In this document: one piece after another, positions 51,299-60,749 of the stretch | Layout: every line of letters starts with the position of its first letter | How positions within the stretch are numbered: the first letter of the stretch is position 1 | DNA from: Armatimonadetes bacterium 55-13 | GTDB taxonomy: Bacteria; Armatimonadota; Fimbriimonadia; Fimbriimonadales; Fimbriimonadaceae | Direction: 5' to 3' | DNA length: 64,000 bases | Assembly: GCA_001898035.1 (NCBI GenBank) | Contig: MKRX01000026.1 | Coordinates: 62,739 to 126,738 of the forward strand | Notes under the pieces: model-generated | What the model was told of the DNA's origin: nothing | Database searches by the model: none | The model's input: only the letters and a program-made list of their open reading frames with translations | Translations under genes and position numbers: made by a program

Positions 51299-52290
51299 GC
51301 TTCCATCTCTCCCTTAAAGTGCAGTCCTGCGCTCTTTCGCAACGCGTCCAAGGTCTTCATCTGACCAAGGGTATCCGCCACGCTCATGTAGGGGCATTCC
51401 TTTGCTTCCACGAACGCCGCAACCGAGTCCGCCTCGATGCCATAAAGCTCGTCGTTCGTCACGCCCAAATCGAACTCTTCCGGATCTTGCCCCTTGCGCT
51501 GCAAGACCAACTTCGCGCCCTTGGAACACTTCCAAGGACTCTCGATCCAGATCGAACCGTTCTCGCCATAAATGCGCGCATCGTTTCGCATGTTCAGGTG
51601 AACGCCGGAGCCAAAGGCCATCGTGATGTCGTTCGGGAAGTGGAGAATGCCATTGCCCCACTCGTCGTAACCCTTCTCGCCCAAATACGCCGAGAACTCG
51701 CATCGGTCGGGCTCCACGCCCGCCACCAGTCGGGCAAGAGAAACGCAGTAGGTGCCCACATCCATCAGACCACCGCCGCCGCCCTCGTTGGTCGCCCGGA
51801 AGTTGTTCCAATCGTGCCCGGCATGGAAAGCGAACTCGGCATTGATCGCGCAGATCTTACCAATCGCCTTCTCGCCCAAGAGTTCCACCAGCTTGCGGGT
51901 CTGGGGCGCGCAGCGATACATGAACGCCTCCATGAAGAAAACGCCCTTCTCCTTCACCACCTTCAGGGCCTTCTCCGCCTCGATCGCGTTCAGCGTAAAC
52001 GGCTTCTCGCAAAGGATCGCCTTGCCCGCCTCCGCGCACTTGATGGTCCATTCGGAGTGCATGGCGTGGGGGGTGGCAATGTAGACCGCGTCCACGTTGG
52101 GGTCATCCAGAACTTCTTGGTAAGAGGCGTAAGGTTTGCCGCCGTGCTTGTCGGTGAACTCCGTCGCCTTCTCAATCGTTCGCGAGCCAACCGCCGCCAA
52201 CTCTCCCGTCTTCGAAACCTTTAATCCATTGGCGAACTGATTCGCAATCGAACCGGTGGCCAAAATGCCCCAACGCAGCTTGTCTGCCAT
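51295..52290 (-). CDS. Gfo/Idh/MocA family oxidoreductase
   Basis: 331 residues. Rossmann motif WGILATGSIANQFANGL, family motif ILCEKPFTLNAIEAEKAL (~95) and a later GGGGGLMDVGTYCVSLAR with the conserved Asp/His-region tyrosine. Resembles trans-1,2-dihydrobenzene-1,2-diol/xylose dehydrogenase-like members. Coupled to the aldo/keto reductase by GTGA. Confidence 0.88.
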   Translation of the reverse strand: MADKLRWGILATGSIANQFANGLKVSKTGELAAVGSRTIEKATEFTDKHGGKPYASYQEVLDDPNVDAVYIATPHAMHSEWTIKCAEAGKAILCEKPFTLNAIEAEKALKVVKEKGVFFMEAFMYRCAPQTRKLVELLGEKAIGKICAINAEFAFHAGHDWNNFRATNEGGGGGLMDVGTYCVSLARLVAGVEPDRCEFSAYLGEKGYDEWGNGILHFPNDITMAFGSGVHLNMRNDARIYGENGSIWIESPWKCSKGAKLVLQRKGQDPEEFDLGVTNDELYGIEADSVAAFVEAKECPYMSVADTLGQMKTLDALRKSAGLHFKGEMEA

Positions 52291-52392
52291 GTGGGGGAGA
52301 TTACTTGGCGCGGGTCGCTTTGTCTACGGCAGGTCAATTAAGTTTGAAGGGAATTTGGTGGCTCCCGGGGCCCAGGCAGGCACGTTCGATGC

Positions 52393-55215
52393 CTACTTGT
52401 TTTCCTCTTCCTTCTTCTTCCGTTTCATTTCCAAAAGACTGGTCCCTGCCGAGGTCCCCGCCCGGTTGGTGGGAGCGGGACGAGACGGCGGGGTCACGTT
52501 GGGTCGCTGCGCGGGCGGCGTCACCGGGCCAGGCGATTCGGCGCCGTCCCCTCCCGTCTTCGCCCTTTGCTTTGCCTGCTGCAAACGACCGACCACTTCC
52601 ACCTGCTTGACCTCGACCTCGCGGCGGGTTCGGATGCGAACCCAAATCTTAGAGAAGATCTCCGCCAATGGCAACGCCAATCGCCTTACCGCCACGTCCA
52701 ACGGGATCATTAGGGCGGCCAAGAGTACGAACAAGGGCCACAATTCACGAATCGACACGCCAGGGTCAGGCACCGGTCGCAAGGCGTCCAACGGATTCTT
52801 GAGTTCTTGCCCCTTGGTGAGCTTGGAGACCTGATCGAGCAAGGGGCGATTCGGGCGGAAGCTGCGATACTCCGGCGGATACGGAACGGAGAACCCGCTG
52901 GAGCTTACGCGCATCCCGCCATTCGGATCCTTCTCGGCGACGGTAACGATGTAAGAGCCGAGGGCGGATGCATCGAATGAACCCGTGAACAGGCCGGGAG
53001 CCTGCTGACTGAGCGTAACTTCCTTAGATTGACCATCCGGAGACGCGATGCGAACGGTGGCATTTTCACCGCTAAGGGGGTTGCCCAAGCGATCATAGCC
53101 TTTCATTTCAATCTGGCCCTTTCCGCCATCTTGTCGAACGGAAACTTGATAGTTGTTGCGAGTGGCACGGCGACTGATGGCGCGGACCGCTTGCGACCAA
53201 AACGCCTGAAAACCTTCCCAACCCACCCAACTCTTAGCCCAACGAGACTGAGCGTCAGAAGTGAAGGCGAGCGAAGCTCCTAGCCCATACTGCCAGGTCG
53301 CTAAGAGTGGATCGTCCTTCTTAGTTCGCATGCCCACCTTGGCCAACGGTCGGGCATCGGTCAAACAGTAGGCCAAGAGCGGAGGCATTGAATCGATGCC
53401 GCGCAAGATCTCCTCTCCCGCCGTCACTTTGGGGAAGAATGCGCCCTCTTCAATCGCAGACCGAGACATGATGGCTGCGTCCTGAGTAAAGATGGCGGGC
53501 AGCTTTCTGGCTCGGTCCGCCAGATAAAATCTTCCTCCTCCCATCTTGGCCAACTGCCGCAATTGCGGGACAAAGGGGCCGTCGCCAATCGCCACCACGG
53601 TGGTGGTGATCTTATCGGCAAACATGGACGACACGCGCTGCATGGCGTCTCGCCAATCGGTGCTATCCGCGCCGTCGGCTAGCAGGATGAAGTGGCGTAC
53701 CTTCGAGGGTTCTTTACGCAGAATGGGTTCAGCCGCTTCCACCGAGGGCCCGATATAGATACCTCCGCCCGTTACATCCAGCCTGCGAACTTGATTGATC
53801 ACCGCCATTTTGTCGGAAAGCGGCTGCATCGGGGCTACAAATTCGATACCGTCCGAACTGCCCGCCACCCCAATGCGATCCATCGGCGACAGGAGTTTCA
53901 CCGTTTCTTCCGCCGCCTTTGCCGCGAGGCGGATTTTTTGTTGCCCGTCCTCCATCGCGCCCATGCTTCCCGAACAGTCCACGATGATCAGGACCGAGGT
54001 GCTGGGGAACGATTTGCGTTGGCGGATATTCAAGTCCACCGGCAGAATCTCCGCCACCGGAGTGCCATAGTAGCCTCCGGGCAGGAAGGAGTTCTCGCCG
54101 CCAATCATTGCGAATCCGACGCCGCTATCCCGTGTCGCGGATTGCATGATCTTCATCTGCGGTTCCGTAATGGAAGCCGCGTTGATGTCGTTGAAGATCA
54201 CCGCATCGTAGCGCTGAATCTGCTCGGGGCGTGTCGGAAGGCCGCCCGGTCCTCCCAGGTCAATATCGATTCCAGCCTTTTGCAGTGCGTGGGTCAGTTC
54301 GGTGCGGTTGACGTCCTCTTGGAGCACCAAGACCCGGGGCTTGCCACGAATGACGACAAATCCCATTCCCACGTTGTTTCGGTTGTCATGATCGCCCTCC
54401 ACCTTCAACGTGGCTCGGTATCGGCTAAACCCAGCTTGGGCGAGCTTATCGCTGACGACGATGGCGTTTCGACCGGCGGTTAGCGTTACCGGCACGGTCT
54501 TGATGAGCTTGCCGTCGCGGTCGAGTTCGAGTGTTCCCCGGGTCGCGACGGTGGAATCCACCACCACTCGCATATCGAAGGGTTGATCGACGCGAACCTC
54601 GTCTGGGGTCTGCATATCAACCACGGAGACTTCGGTTTGCTTACCTTCCAGCCCAAGCGCCACGTAATCGATTCCGACGCCGTCGGTGGCCGCAACCTGT
54701 GCCGCCTCGGCGGCATCGCCAGAAGTCTCGTTACCATCGCTCAAGACTACGATGCGACGCGCCTTGCCATCGGGAAAGGTCGCGCTCGCCAGCCGAATCG
54801 CTCCAGCCAAATCGGAGGAACTGCCATCCACTTTGCTGAGCACCTTGCCCAACGTCCTTCGACCGCCGGGAGCGGTATCGATGACGGCCTCTTTACCAAA
54901 GACGATCAATCCGGCGGCGTCTTCGGGCCCCAGCTTTTGCATCGCCTCGTCCACAAACTTCTCGCCCTTCTTGATCTCTTCGCCCGTGATGGAGTCGCTT
55001 CGATCCAGGAGGAACATGGTGCAGACGCCCTTGTTGGGTCGCCGTGCTTCCGGTCCCGCAAGTGCCACGACCAACGCCGTGACGAGAAGGAATCGAAGGC
55101 CGATCGCCCAACGTTTCCGCGCCTTCGCCATGCCATGAATGTGGCGCCAGCTATAGTACAGCCCGATGGCCACGGGAATGAGGAGTAGGAGCCATGTGGG
55201 CTGGGTAAATCGCAT
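52393..55215 (-). CDS. Large membrane protein with two von Willebrand A domains and a glutamine-amidotransferase-like segment
   Basis: 940 residues from ATG 55215 (TGATG overlap with the upstream stop). N-terminal BatA-like membrane helices (TWLLLLIPVAIGLYYSW, WAIGLRFLLVTALVVALAG), first VWA with MIDAS-like FLLDRSDSITGEE, then VLVLQEDVNRTELTHALQKA and FAMIGGENSFLPGGYYG as in class I amidotransferase-like folds, then a second VWA with complete MIDAS VDCSGSMGAMED, an Ig-like region and a C-terminal helix (LWPLFVLLAALMIPLDVAV). The amidotransferase-like part lacks a clear catalytic Cys. Final gene of the MoxR/DUF58/VWA operon; probably a ligand-binding partner of MoxR. Confidence 0.85.
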   Translation of the reverse strand: MRFTQPTWLLLLIPVAIGLYYSWRHIHGMAKARKRWAIGLRFLLVTALVVALAGPEARRPNKGVCTMFLLDRSDSITGEEIKKGEKFVDEAMQKLGPEDAAGLIVFGKEAVIDTAPGGRRTLGKVLSKVDGSSSDLAGAIRLASATFPDGKARRIVVLSDGNETSGDAAEAAQVAATDGVGIDYVALGLEGKQTEVSVVDMQTPDEVRVDQPFDMRVVVDSTVATRGTLELDRDGKLIKTVPVTLTAGRNAIVVSDKLAQAGFSRYRATLKVEGDHDNRNNVGMGFVVIRGKPRVLVLQEDVNRTELTHALQKAGIDIDLGGPGGLPTRPEQIQRYDAVIFNDINAASITEPQMKIMQSATRDSGVGFAMIGGENSFLPGGYYGTPVAEILPVDLNIRQRKSFPSTSVLIIVDCSGSMGAMEDGQQKIRLAAKAAEETVKLLSPMDRIGVAGSSDGIEFVAPMQPLSDKMAVINQVRRLDVTGGGIYIGPSVEAAEPILRKEPSKVRHFILLADGADSTDWRDAMQRVSSMFADKITTTVVAIGDGPFVPQLRQLAKMGGGRFYLADRARKLPAIFTQDAAIMSRSAIEEGAFFPKVTAGEEILRGIDSMPPLLAYCLTDARPLAKVGMRTKKDDPLLATWQYGLGASLAFTSDAQSRWAKSWVGWEGFQAFWSQAVRAISRRATRNNYQVSVRQDGGKGQIEMKGYDRLGNPLSGENATVRIASPDGQSKEVTLSQQAPGLFTGSFDASALGSYIVTVAEKDPNGGMRVSSSGFSVPYPPEYRSFRPNRPLLDQVSKLTKGQELKNPLDALRPVPDPGVSIRELWPLFVLLAALMIPLDVAVRRLALPLAEIFSKIWVRIRTRREVEVKQVEVVGRLQQAKQRAKTGGDGAESPGPVTPPAQRPNVTPPSRPAPTNRAGTSAGTSLLEMKRKKKEEENK

Positions 55216-57035
55216 CAGCTCTTCCTCGCGTACAACCACCATTCCCCGGCCAGAACCAGGAGACACAGCATAAGAAGGGGCCGCCAGAAATCGGCAAACC
55301 GCATGGGAGATTCAATCGCCTTCACTTGTCCCCCGCCCAAATCCAAGTCCATCTCAGGAGCGATTCTTGACTCCCGATCGCTACGAAGGCTGGCGTACAC
55401 CGTCTTATTTTTGCCGTCGACGTTAAGTTGATATTTGCCAACCGTCTTGGCCTCACGAACGACGACGCTTCCATTCGCTAAAGGAATTTTTTCCGATCGA
55501 TTGTCAGGACCTTTCAAGGTCGCTTCGGATGAGGCGGGAACGCTAAACGTTTGCCCCGCCTTCACCGCCAGGACATTGGCCGAAGTGTCCCCCGCTAGGT
55601 AATCCAGGGCATTGGCGATAAAAATGGGAAAACTGACGCTGAGCGGAAAGTCGGACTGAAGCGGCGCAAAGGCCAGATAAAGGTGACGCTTTTCGTTCCC
55701 GCTAGAAGCAACGATGAGCGGTCCCGAGCTTCCGGTTGCCATCACGCGCCCTTCGGCTTTCGGCTTCACCCTCTGCCCACCGTCGATATAGACGCCGTTC
55801 AGATCCACCCCGTCCATAAGTTTGTTTGTCTCCGAGGACACAAAGCTCATGCCTTTGGCTGCGCCTTCCACCGTAACCGGTGACGGACCGCCCGCGCGTC
55901 CAAATGTCAAAACGCCTCGCGCCTTTACAGGCGACTCTTCCACGCCGTCAAAGACCACGATATCGTAAGCGCCACTGGTTCCGTTACCTTGCACATCCAC
56001 CGGAACCTTGTCGGCTCGGTCCAGAGTCACGCGCGGATCGAGCGCCAACGCCTTTTCCAAGAAAAAGTCGCCTTTACCCACGAGCAGGACGTGAAGCGAC
56101 GCTCCCGGGGACCCAAGGGCTACGGCGTAATTGTCGGACTTGAGGAAGTCGTCGGCTTCTAACCTCGCTTCAAAAACGTTCGCTCCACTGGGCGCAGCCA
56201 GCGTCTTTCCCCAGGCCTTCCCGGTCGCGACCTGAATTTTCTCCGAATCGATGAGTTTGCCGTCGGCATAAAGATTGACCGTGCCGGGCAGAGCCTTGCC
56301 GCTTGGATTCTTCACGGAAACGTACAACTGTCTTCCCTGCCCTGTATCTGCAAGTCCCAGGGCGGAGATCGCCAAGTTATAATCGTTGTTGCCGATCATC
56401 TTGTAGACCAGCGAGGCCTTTCCGTGCGAGAAGTCTTTGACCGGTTCGAACACGCCATCCGAGAGCAACACAATTCTCGCGGAGGTCTCGCTGCCCACCA
56501 GGGCCGCCGCCAATCTCAGTGCCTCTCCAACATCCACGTCGGCGTCGGAGCGAACCATGGCGTCCATGGCGGCCTTCTGCTTGGGCGCATCGTTCCCCAG
56601 GGGAAAGATAACTTTGGGATTCGGTCCGGCTTCAATAAGAGCGATCCGATCTCCTGGTCGAGCGGAATCCAAGGCATCGCGAACCAGTTTTTTGGCCTCG
56701 TCGAATCGGGAGGGCCTGATATCGGTCGCCCCCATGCTCGCGGAGGCATCCACCACAAAAACGGTGACTTCACCGGTCAGACCGCGTTGCTGCGTCTGGG
56801 GCCGGGCCAGGGCAAAGACAACCAATCCCAGTGCCAAAAGCTGCAGAACCAGAAGCCAAGAGAAACGCAGCCGCTGAAAAAGCGCGTTCGCCCGAATCTC
56901 CTCCGTACGCTGGGGCCAAAGGAAGGATGCCGGAACCTTGACGTCTTTTCGACGCATCCTCAGCAGGTACAGCACGATGATGATGCCCGCCAATGGAATC
57001 AACCAGAGGAGCGCACCCAGGTTCTGAAGATTCAT
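55215..57035 (-). CDS. BatA-like membrane protein with von Willebrand A domain
   Basis: 606 residues from ATG 57035, one base after the DUF58 stop. Two N-terminal helices (LLWLIPLAGIIIVLYLL and LVLQLLALGLVVFALA) flank KVPASFLWPQRTEEIRANAL, the standard BatA opening. The VWA domain follows, with MIDAS VFVVDASASMGATD and RIVLLSDGVFEPV; the rest is beta-rich and periplasmic, ending in a helix (RPLLMLCLLVLAGEWWLYA). Companion of the larger VWA protein downstream. Confidence 0.88.
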   Translation of the reverse strand: MNLQNLGALLWLIPLAGIIIVLYLLRMRRKDVKVPASFLWPQRTEEIRANALFQRLRFSWLLVLQLLALGLVVFALARPQTQQRGLTGEVTVFVVDASASMGATDIRPSRFDEAKKLVRDALDSARPGDRIALIEAGPNPKVIFPLGNDAPKQKAAMDAMVRSDADVDVGEALRLAAALVGSETSARIVLLSDGVFEPVKDFSHGKASLVYKMIGNNDYNLAISALGLADTGQGRQLYVSVKNPSGKALPGTVNLYADGKLIDSEKIQVATGKAWGKTLAAPSGANVFEARLEADDFLKSDNYAVALGSPGASLHVLLVGKGDFFLEKALALDPRVTLDRADKVPVDVQGNGTSGAYDIVVFDGVEESPVKARGVLTFGRAGGPSPVTVEGAAKGMSFVSSETNKLMDGVDLNGVYIDGGQRVKPKAEGRVMATGSSGPLIVASSGNEKRHLYLAFAPLQSDFPLSVSFPIFIANALDYLAGDTSANVLAVKAGQTFSVPASSEATLKGPDNRSEKIPLANGSVVVREAKTVGKYQLNVDGKNKTVYASLRSDRESRIAPEMDLDLGGGQVKAIESPMRFADFWRPLLMLCLLVLAGEWWLYARKS

Positions 57036-57036
57036 A

Positions 57037-57921
57037 TCAGAGCACCCACCCCTCACGCTTCAAAACGTCTTTTAGGACATAGTCCAGACCGGCTTTGGAA
57101 TCGATCAAAGCGTACCGCCCACCCACACGGAGCAGGGTGTCTCGAATCGCCGCGTTGTGTTTCTCCAGGTTTTCGCGATATTCCTTGAGCGCAAATCCGT
57201 TGGCAGTGATTTCCACCGTTCCAGAACCCTCGCAGTCAAGGAGGCGCAGGTCGCCTTCCAAGTCCGGGTCGAGTTCAATATCGCTCAGAATCTGAAGAAA
57301 CAGCACCTCATGGCCACGACCGCCAAGCACCCGAAGCGCGCTCGCCGCTTCAGGATCGAGGCCGTCCGAGAGTAGGATGACCAAGCCTGTTCGAGCCGAG
57401 GAGTTGGCAAATTGACGGAGCGAAGCCGAGAGGCCCGTAGAGGGTTCCCCCTCCATGATCTCGAAATCCGCCCATTTCACGAGTCGCGGATAGCTAGAGC
57501 GACCCCGGAGCGCGGGCGTGGGTGGTCTTCTCGGGCCAAGTAGCCGTGGATAGATGGCGTCTCCGGCGGAGAGTCCAATATATCCCAGAGCACAAGCCAG
57601 TTTCTGGGCAGTCGAGAACTTGGTCGGTTCGCCAAAATCCATGCTGACCGAGGCATCGATCATGAGATGGACGGCAAGGTCTTCCTCGTCCCGATACGTC
57701 TTCATGATTGGCGTTTCCAATCGGGCGAGGACGTTCCAGTCAAGATGCCTCAGATCGTCGCCATCGGTGTAATCGCGGTAGTCGCTGAACTCGATGGAGA
57801 TCCCCTTTCGTTGAGTCAAGCGTTCGCCTCGGATCTTGCCGGTAAACGACTTTCGCGGATTGAGACGCAAGCCATCCAGCAGGCGGAACTCTCGAGGTTC
57901 TAGCCCCATGGCAGCGATCAT
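57037..57921 (-). CDS. DUF58 protein (MoxR-associated)
   Basis: 294 residues from ATG 57921, which has GGAGG 7 nt upstream. Contains the DUF58 core SDYRDYTDGDDLRHLDWNVL followed by a VWA-like fold with HLMIDASVSMDFGEPTKFS and TGLVILLSDGLDPEAA. DUF58 proteins accompany MoxR ATPases in chaperone-like systems. No membrane helix, so cytoplasmic. Confidence 0.9.
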   Translation of the reverse strand: MIAAMGLEPREFRLLDGLRLNPRKSFTGKIRGERLTQRKGISIEFSDYRDYTDGDDLRHLDWNVLARLETPIMKTYRDEEDLAVHLMIDASVSMDFGEPTKFSTAQKLACALGYIGLSAGDAIYPRLLGPRRPPTPALRGRSSYPRLVKWADFEIMEGEPSTGLSASLRQFANSSARTGLVILLSDGLDPEAASALRVLGGRGHEVLFLQILSDIELDPDLEGDLRLLDCEGSGTVEITANGFALKEYRENLEKHNAAIRDTLLRVGGRYALIDSKAGLDYVLKDVLKREGWVL

Positions 57922-57964
57922 CGGATCGCCTCCGTGACCCAACTCGGCGGATGACCAAACTTCA

Positions 57965-58969
57965 TCACACTCGAATCGGGTCTCGGTCTCCGGCTTCTAC
58001 CGCCGTGATCACTTCATCGATCACCTTGTCCGCCGTCATGCCATCCGCTTCCGCTTCGAAGTTGAGCAGTATGCGGTGCCGCAAGACCGGCTTGGCCGCC
58101 TTCTTCAAGTCTTCCTTGGCAACGTTATAGCGACCGGCCAACAGGGCGTATACCTTGCCCGCGGTAATGAGCGATTGCGCCCCGCGCGGAGAGGAGCCAA
58201 AGCGACAATACCGCTCGGCGATCCGTGTCGAACCCTCACCCTCTGGGTGAGTCCCAACGATCAACGAAAGGCCGTAGTCCAAGACGTTTTGAGCGATGGG
58301 AACCTCTCGGACGATGGAGCGCATCTTGAGCACATCGTCCGCACTCGCCACCGCCAGCGGCTCAGCCAGATCCCCTCCGGTCGTGCGATTGACAACCTCG
58401 GCAAGTTCTGCCTTGGTTGGATACGGAACGATGAGTTTGAAGAAGAATCGGTCGAGTTGGGCCTCAGGAAGGGGATAGGTGCCTTCCTGCTCGACCGGGT
58501 TCTGGGTGGCCATCACCAAGAACGGCTCGTGCAGTTCGTGCTTCTTGCCCCCGACCGTCACTGAACGTTCCTGCATGGCCTCTAACATGGCAGACTGAGT
58601 TTTCGGAGTGGCGCGGTTTATTTCGTCGGCAAGGACGATGTTGGCGAAGATCGGTCCCCGCCGGAATTCGAAGGCGCGGGCGCCACCGTCGGATTGAGAC
58701 AAGATGTTCGTGCCGGTGACGTCGGCTGGCATCATGTCGGGAGTGAACTGGATTCGAGAAAAGTCCAAAGAGAGCGCTTTGGAAAGCGAGCGGACCAGAA
58801 GCGTCTTACCCAGGCCCGGCATGCCTTCCAAGAGAACGTGACCATTTGCGGCGAGCCCCACCAGGACGTTGTCCACGATGTCGTCTTGTCCCACGATGGC
58901 CCGTTGAACTTCCGTCCGAACTGCGCTAAACGTCGATTTAAACCACTCTGCGTTGATGTCGCTTGCCAT
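57965..58969 (-). CDS. MoxR-family AAA+ ATPase
   Basis: 334 residues. Walker A GMPGLGKTLLVRSL, Walker B NIVLADEINRATPKTQSAML, sensor region VMATQNPVEQEGTYPLPEAQ and arginine finger region LDRFFFKL, with the C-terminal lid (YCRFGSSPRGAQSLITAGKV). MoxR ATPases act with VWA proteins to insert cofactors or remodel envelope complexes. Lies 43 bp upstream of the DUF58 start in the same operon. Confidence 0.94.
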   Translation of the reverse strand: MASDINAEWFKSTFSAVRTEVQRAIVGQDDIVDNVLVGLAANGHVLLEGMPGLGKTLLVRSLSKALSLDFSRIQFTPDMMPADVTGTNILSQSDGGARAFEFRRGPIFANIVLADEINRATPKTQSAMLEAMQERSVTVGGKKHELHEPFLVMATQNPVEQEGTYPLPEAQLDRFFFKLIVPYPTKAELAEVVNRTTGGDLAEPLAVASADDVLKMRSIVREVPIAQNVLDYGLSLIVGTHPEGEGSTRIAERYCRFGSSPRGAQSLITAGKVYALLAGRYNVAKEDLKKAAKPVLRHRILLNFEAEADGMTADKVIDEVITAVEAGDRDPIRV

Positions 58970-59036
58970 AAAACTCCCTACCCACCCCGGCTATTCCGAC
59001 GGGGCGACCATTCGTCACACTCTGAATCCGATGGAT

Positions 59037-60749
59037 CTACTTTCCGCTGGTCAGACTATCGAAATACTCTTTCACCCGCTTCTCGTGTTGCTTCGGAATC
59101 GATTTTTTATCGATCGCCTCCTCCGCCTTCTTCTTGTAGCTGGGCAGCACCTTGGTGTATTTGACCGAAGTTCGGGTCCCGACCGTGGTCGGACCTTTAA
59201 TCTCGATGTAGGCTTCCTCGCCCGTATCGCGTCGCTCACCCTTGATCTGCGTCAAGTTCGTGTTTCCTTGCCCGGCCTTGCCGTCTTTGTTATGGTTGAC
59301 CTTGCCGGTATCGAACAGCATCACATCGTTGTCCGGTCCGGGCATGGGCATTCCTAAACCGAGGAGCGATCCAAGGCCGAAGCAGAGGCCGCCGTTCTTG
59401 CACATCCCGCCTCCATTCTTCATCGCCTCCATCATCTGTTTCATAAACTCGTCCATCGCCTCGGGATCTTGGAGTTGATCTGCCAATTCCTCAAGCTGCT
59501 TTTTCAGCTCCTTGATCTTCTCCTTCATCGCTTCGATATCTTCCTTCGTCAGCGTGGGCGCCTTGCCTTCTTGTTGACCCTGGGCTTCCTTGGCGAGTTT
59601 GGCCATCATCTCTTGGATTTCTTTCATGGCCGGGTGATCCATGATCTTCTTGAGAAGCTCTTGGATTTTCTCGCTGTTCATGAGGTTTTCGATCTCTTTC
59701 TGAAGCTCCGCCAGTTCCTTTTCCAGCTTCTTTAACATCTCCTCAATCTGCTTTTGCATCGCCTCCAGAGCCTTCTTTTGCTCAGGCGTCAGGTTGGGGT
59801 TCTTGAGATCTTTTTTGATCTGGTCGAGCTTGGACTTGAGTTCGGCTTTCTTCTCCTGGAGTTCTTGCTTGCGCTGCTCCAGTTGCTTCTGCATGTTTTG
59901 CCGATCGCTAGCGGACATCTTGCTGAGTTCCCGCATCGCTTCGGGATCCATCTTGATGCCGTTCTTCTCCATCTCGGCTTTCTGGAGTTTTTCAAATGCC
60001 GACTCTGCCTTGGAGAGGCTATCCTCGGTCATCTTCGCCCGCTCTTTCGTCAGCTCCTCGGCCTTCTTGGAGAGTTCGTTAGTCTTTTGGAGCGCCTCTT
60101 CCTTGTTGATCCGGGCCTTCTCTAAATCTTGTTGAAGTTTTCGGAGTTCATCGGCCAGCCGTTTCTCCTCCGGCGTCATTTCCGAAGCGTTTTGAGGTTC
60201 GGTCACCGGTCGGGCGATCCGCTCCACGGACTGCCCCAGTTTCTTCACCTCGGCCTCTTCTTTACGCGCTTCGGGGCTCTTGAGGATCGGGGAGTTGCCT
60301 AACAAGAAAATGGTGGAGGCCAGAAGGCAAAGCATCACCGCCGACGCTTGCCAGCGACCAAGTTTAAACGGATACAGTTGCTTGGGCTTGAGATGCTGAA
60401 GCTTATCGACGGCATCATCCTTCAGAGCGCTCTCAAAGTGACCTTCGCCCTCGATCTCCAGAGACGTCGTCAAACGGTTTTCTAGTCCACCTCGGCGATC
60501 GATGCTATCGGACAGCGCCTTGGTCGGAACCTTGAGCAGGAAGCCCAATACGAGCCCAAGAAGTCCGGCCCCCGCGGTCACCAAACCCATCTTCGTCCAG
60601 TCGGTGTAGGCCACGCCTGTCCAATCCAGTACCGCCCAGACCGTGGAGGCAGCCGCCCCGACGCAAAGCCCCATTGCGAGCCCTCGCCAGGACCGAACAA
60701 GACGTACCCGTCTTTCAAACCGCTTCAAGTTTCCAAGGTCAAGTTTCAT
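59037..60749 (-). CDS. Membrane-anchored long coiled-coil protein
   Basis: 570 residues. Two N-terminal helices (GLAMGLCVGAAASTVWAVL and MGLVTAGAGLLGLVLGFLL), a DUF4175-like soluble part (SIDRRGGLENRLTTSLEIEG), a third helix near 135-155, then about 250 residues of very Lys/Glu/Gln/Leu-rich coiled coil (ELRKLQQDLEKARINKEEAL), a Gly/Met-rich turn (GLGSLLGLGMPMPGPDND) and a C-terminal region similar in these clusters to SVKYTKVLPSYKKKAEEA. Related genes are usual neighbours of MoxR/VWA operons in Planctomycetes-like bacteria. Coupled by ATGA to the ABC permease. Confidence 0.8.
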   Translation of the reverse strand: MKLDLGNLKRFERRVRLVRSWRGLAMGLCVGAAASTVWAVLDWTGVAYTDWTKMGLVTAGAGLLGLVLGFLLKVPTKALSDSIDRRGGLENRLTTSLEIEGEGHFESALKDDAVDKLQHLKPKQLYPFKLGRWQASAVMLCLLASTIFLLGNSPILKSPEARKEEAEVKKLGQSVERIARPVTEPQNASEMTPEEKRLADELRKLQQDLEKARINKEEALQKTNELSKKAEELTKERAKMTEDSLSKAESAFEKLQKAEMEKNGIKMDPEAMRELSKMSASDRQNMQKQLEQRKQELQEKKAELKSKLDQIKKDLKNPNLTPEQKKALEAMQKQIEEMLKKLEKELAELQKEIENLMNSEKIQELLKKIMDHPAMKEIQEMMAKLAKEAQGQQEGKAPTLTKEDIEAMKEKIKELKKQLEELADQLQDPEAMDEFMKQMMEAMKNGGGMCKNGGLCFGLGSLLGLGMPMPGPDNDVMLFDTGKVNHNKDGKAGQGNTNLTQIKGERRDTGEEAYIEIKGPTTVGTRTSVKYTKVLPSYKKKAEEAIDKKSIPKQHEKRVKEYFDSLTSGK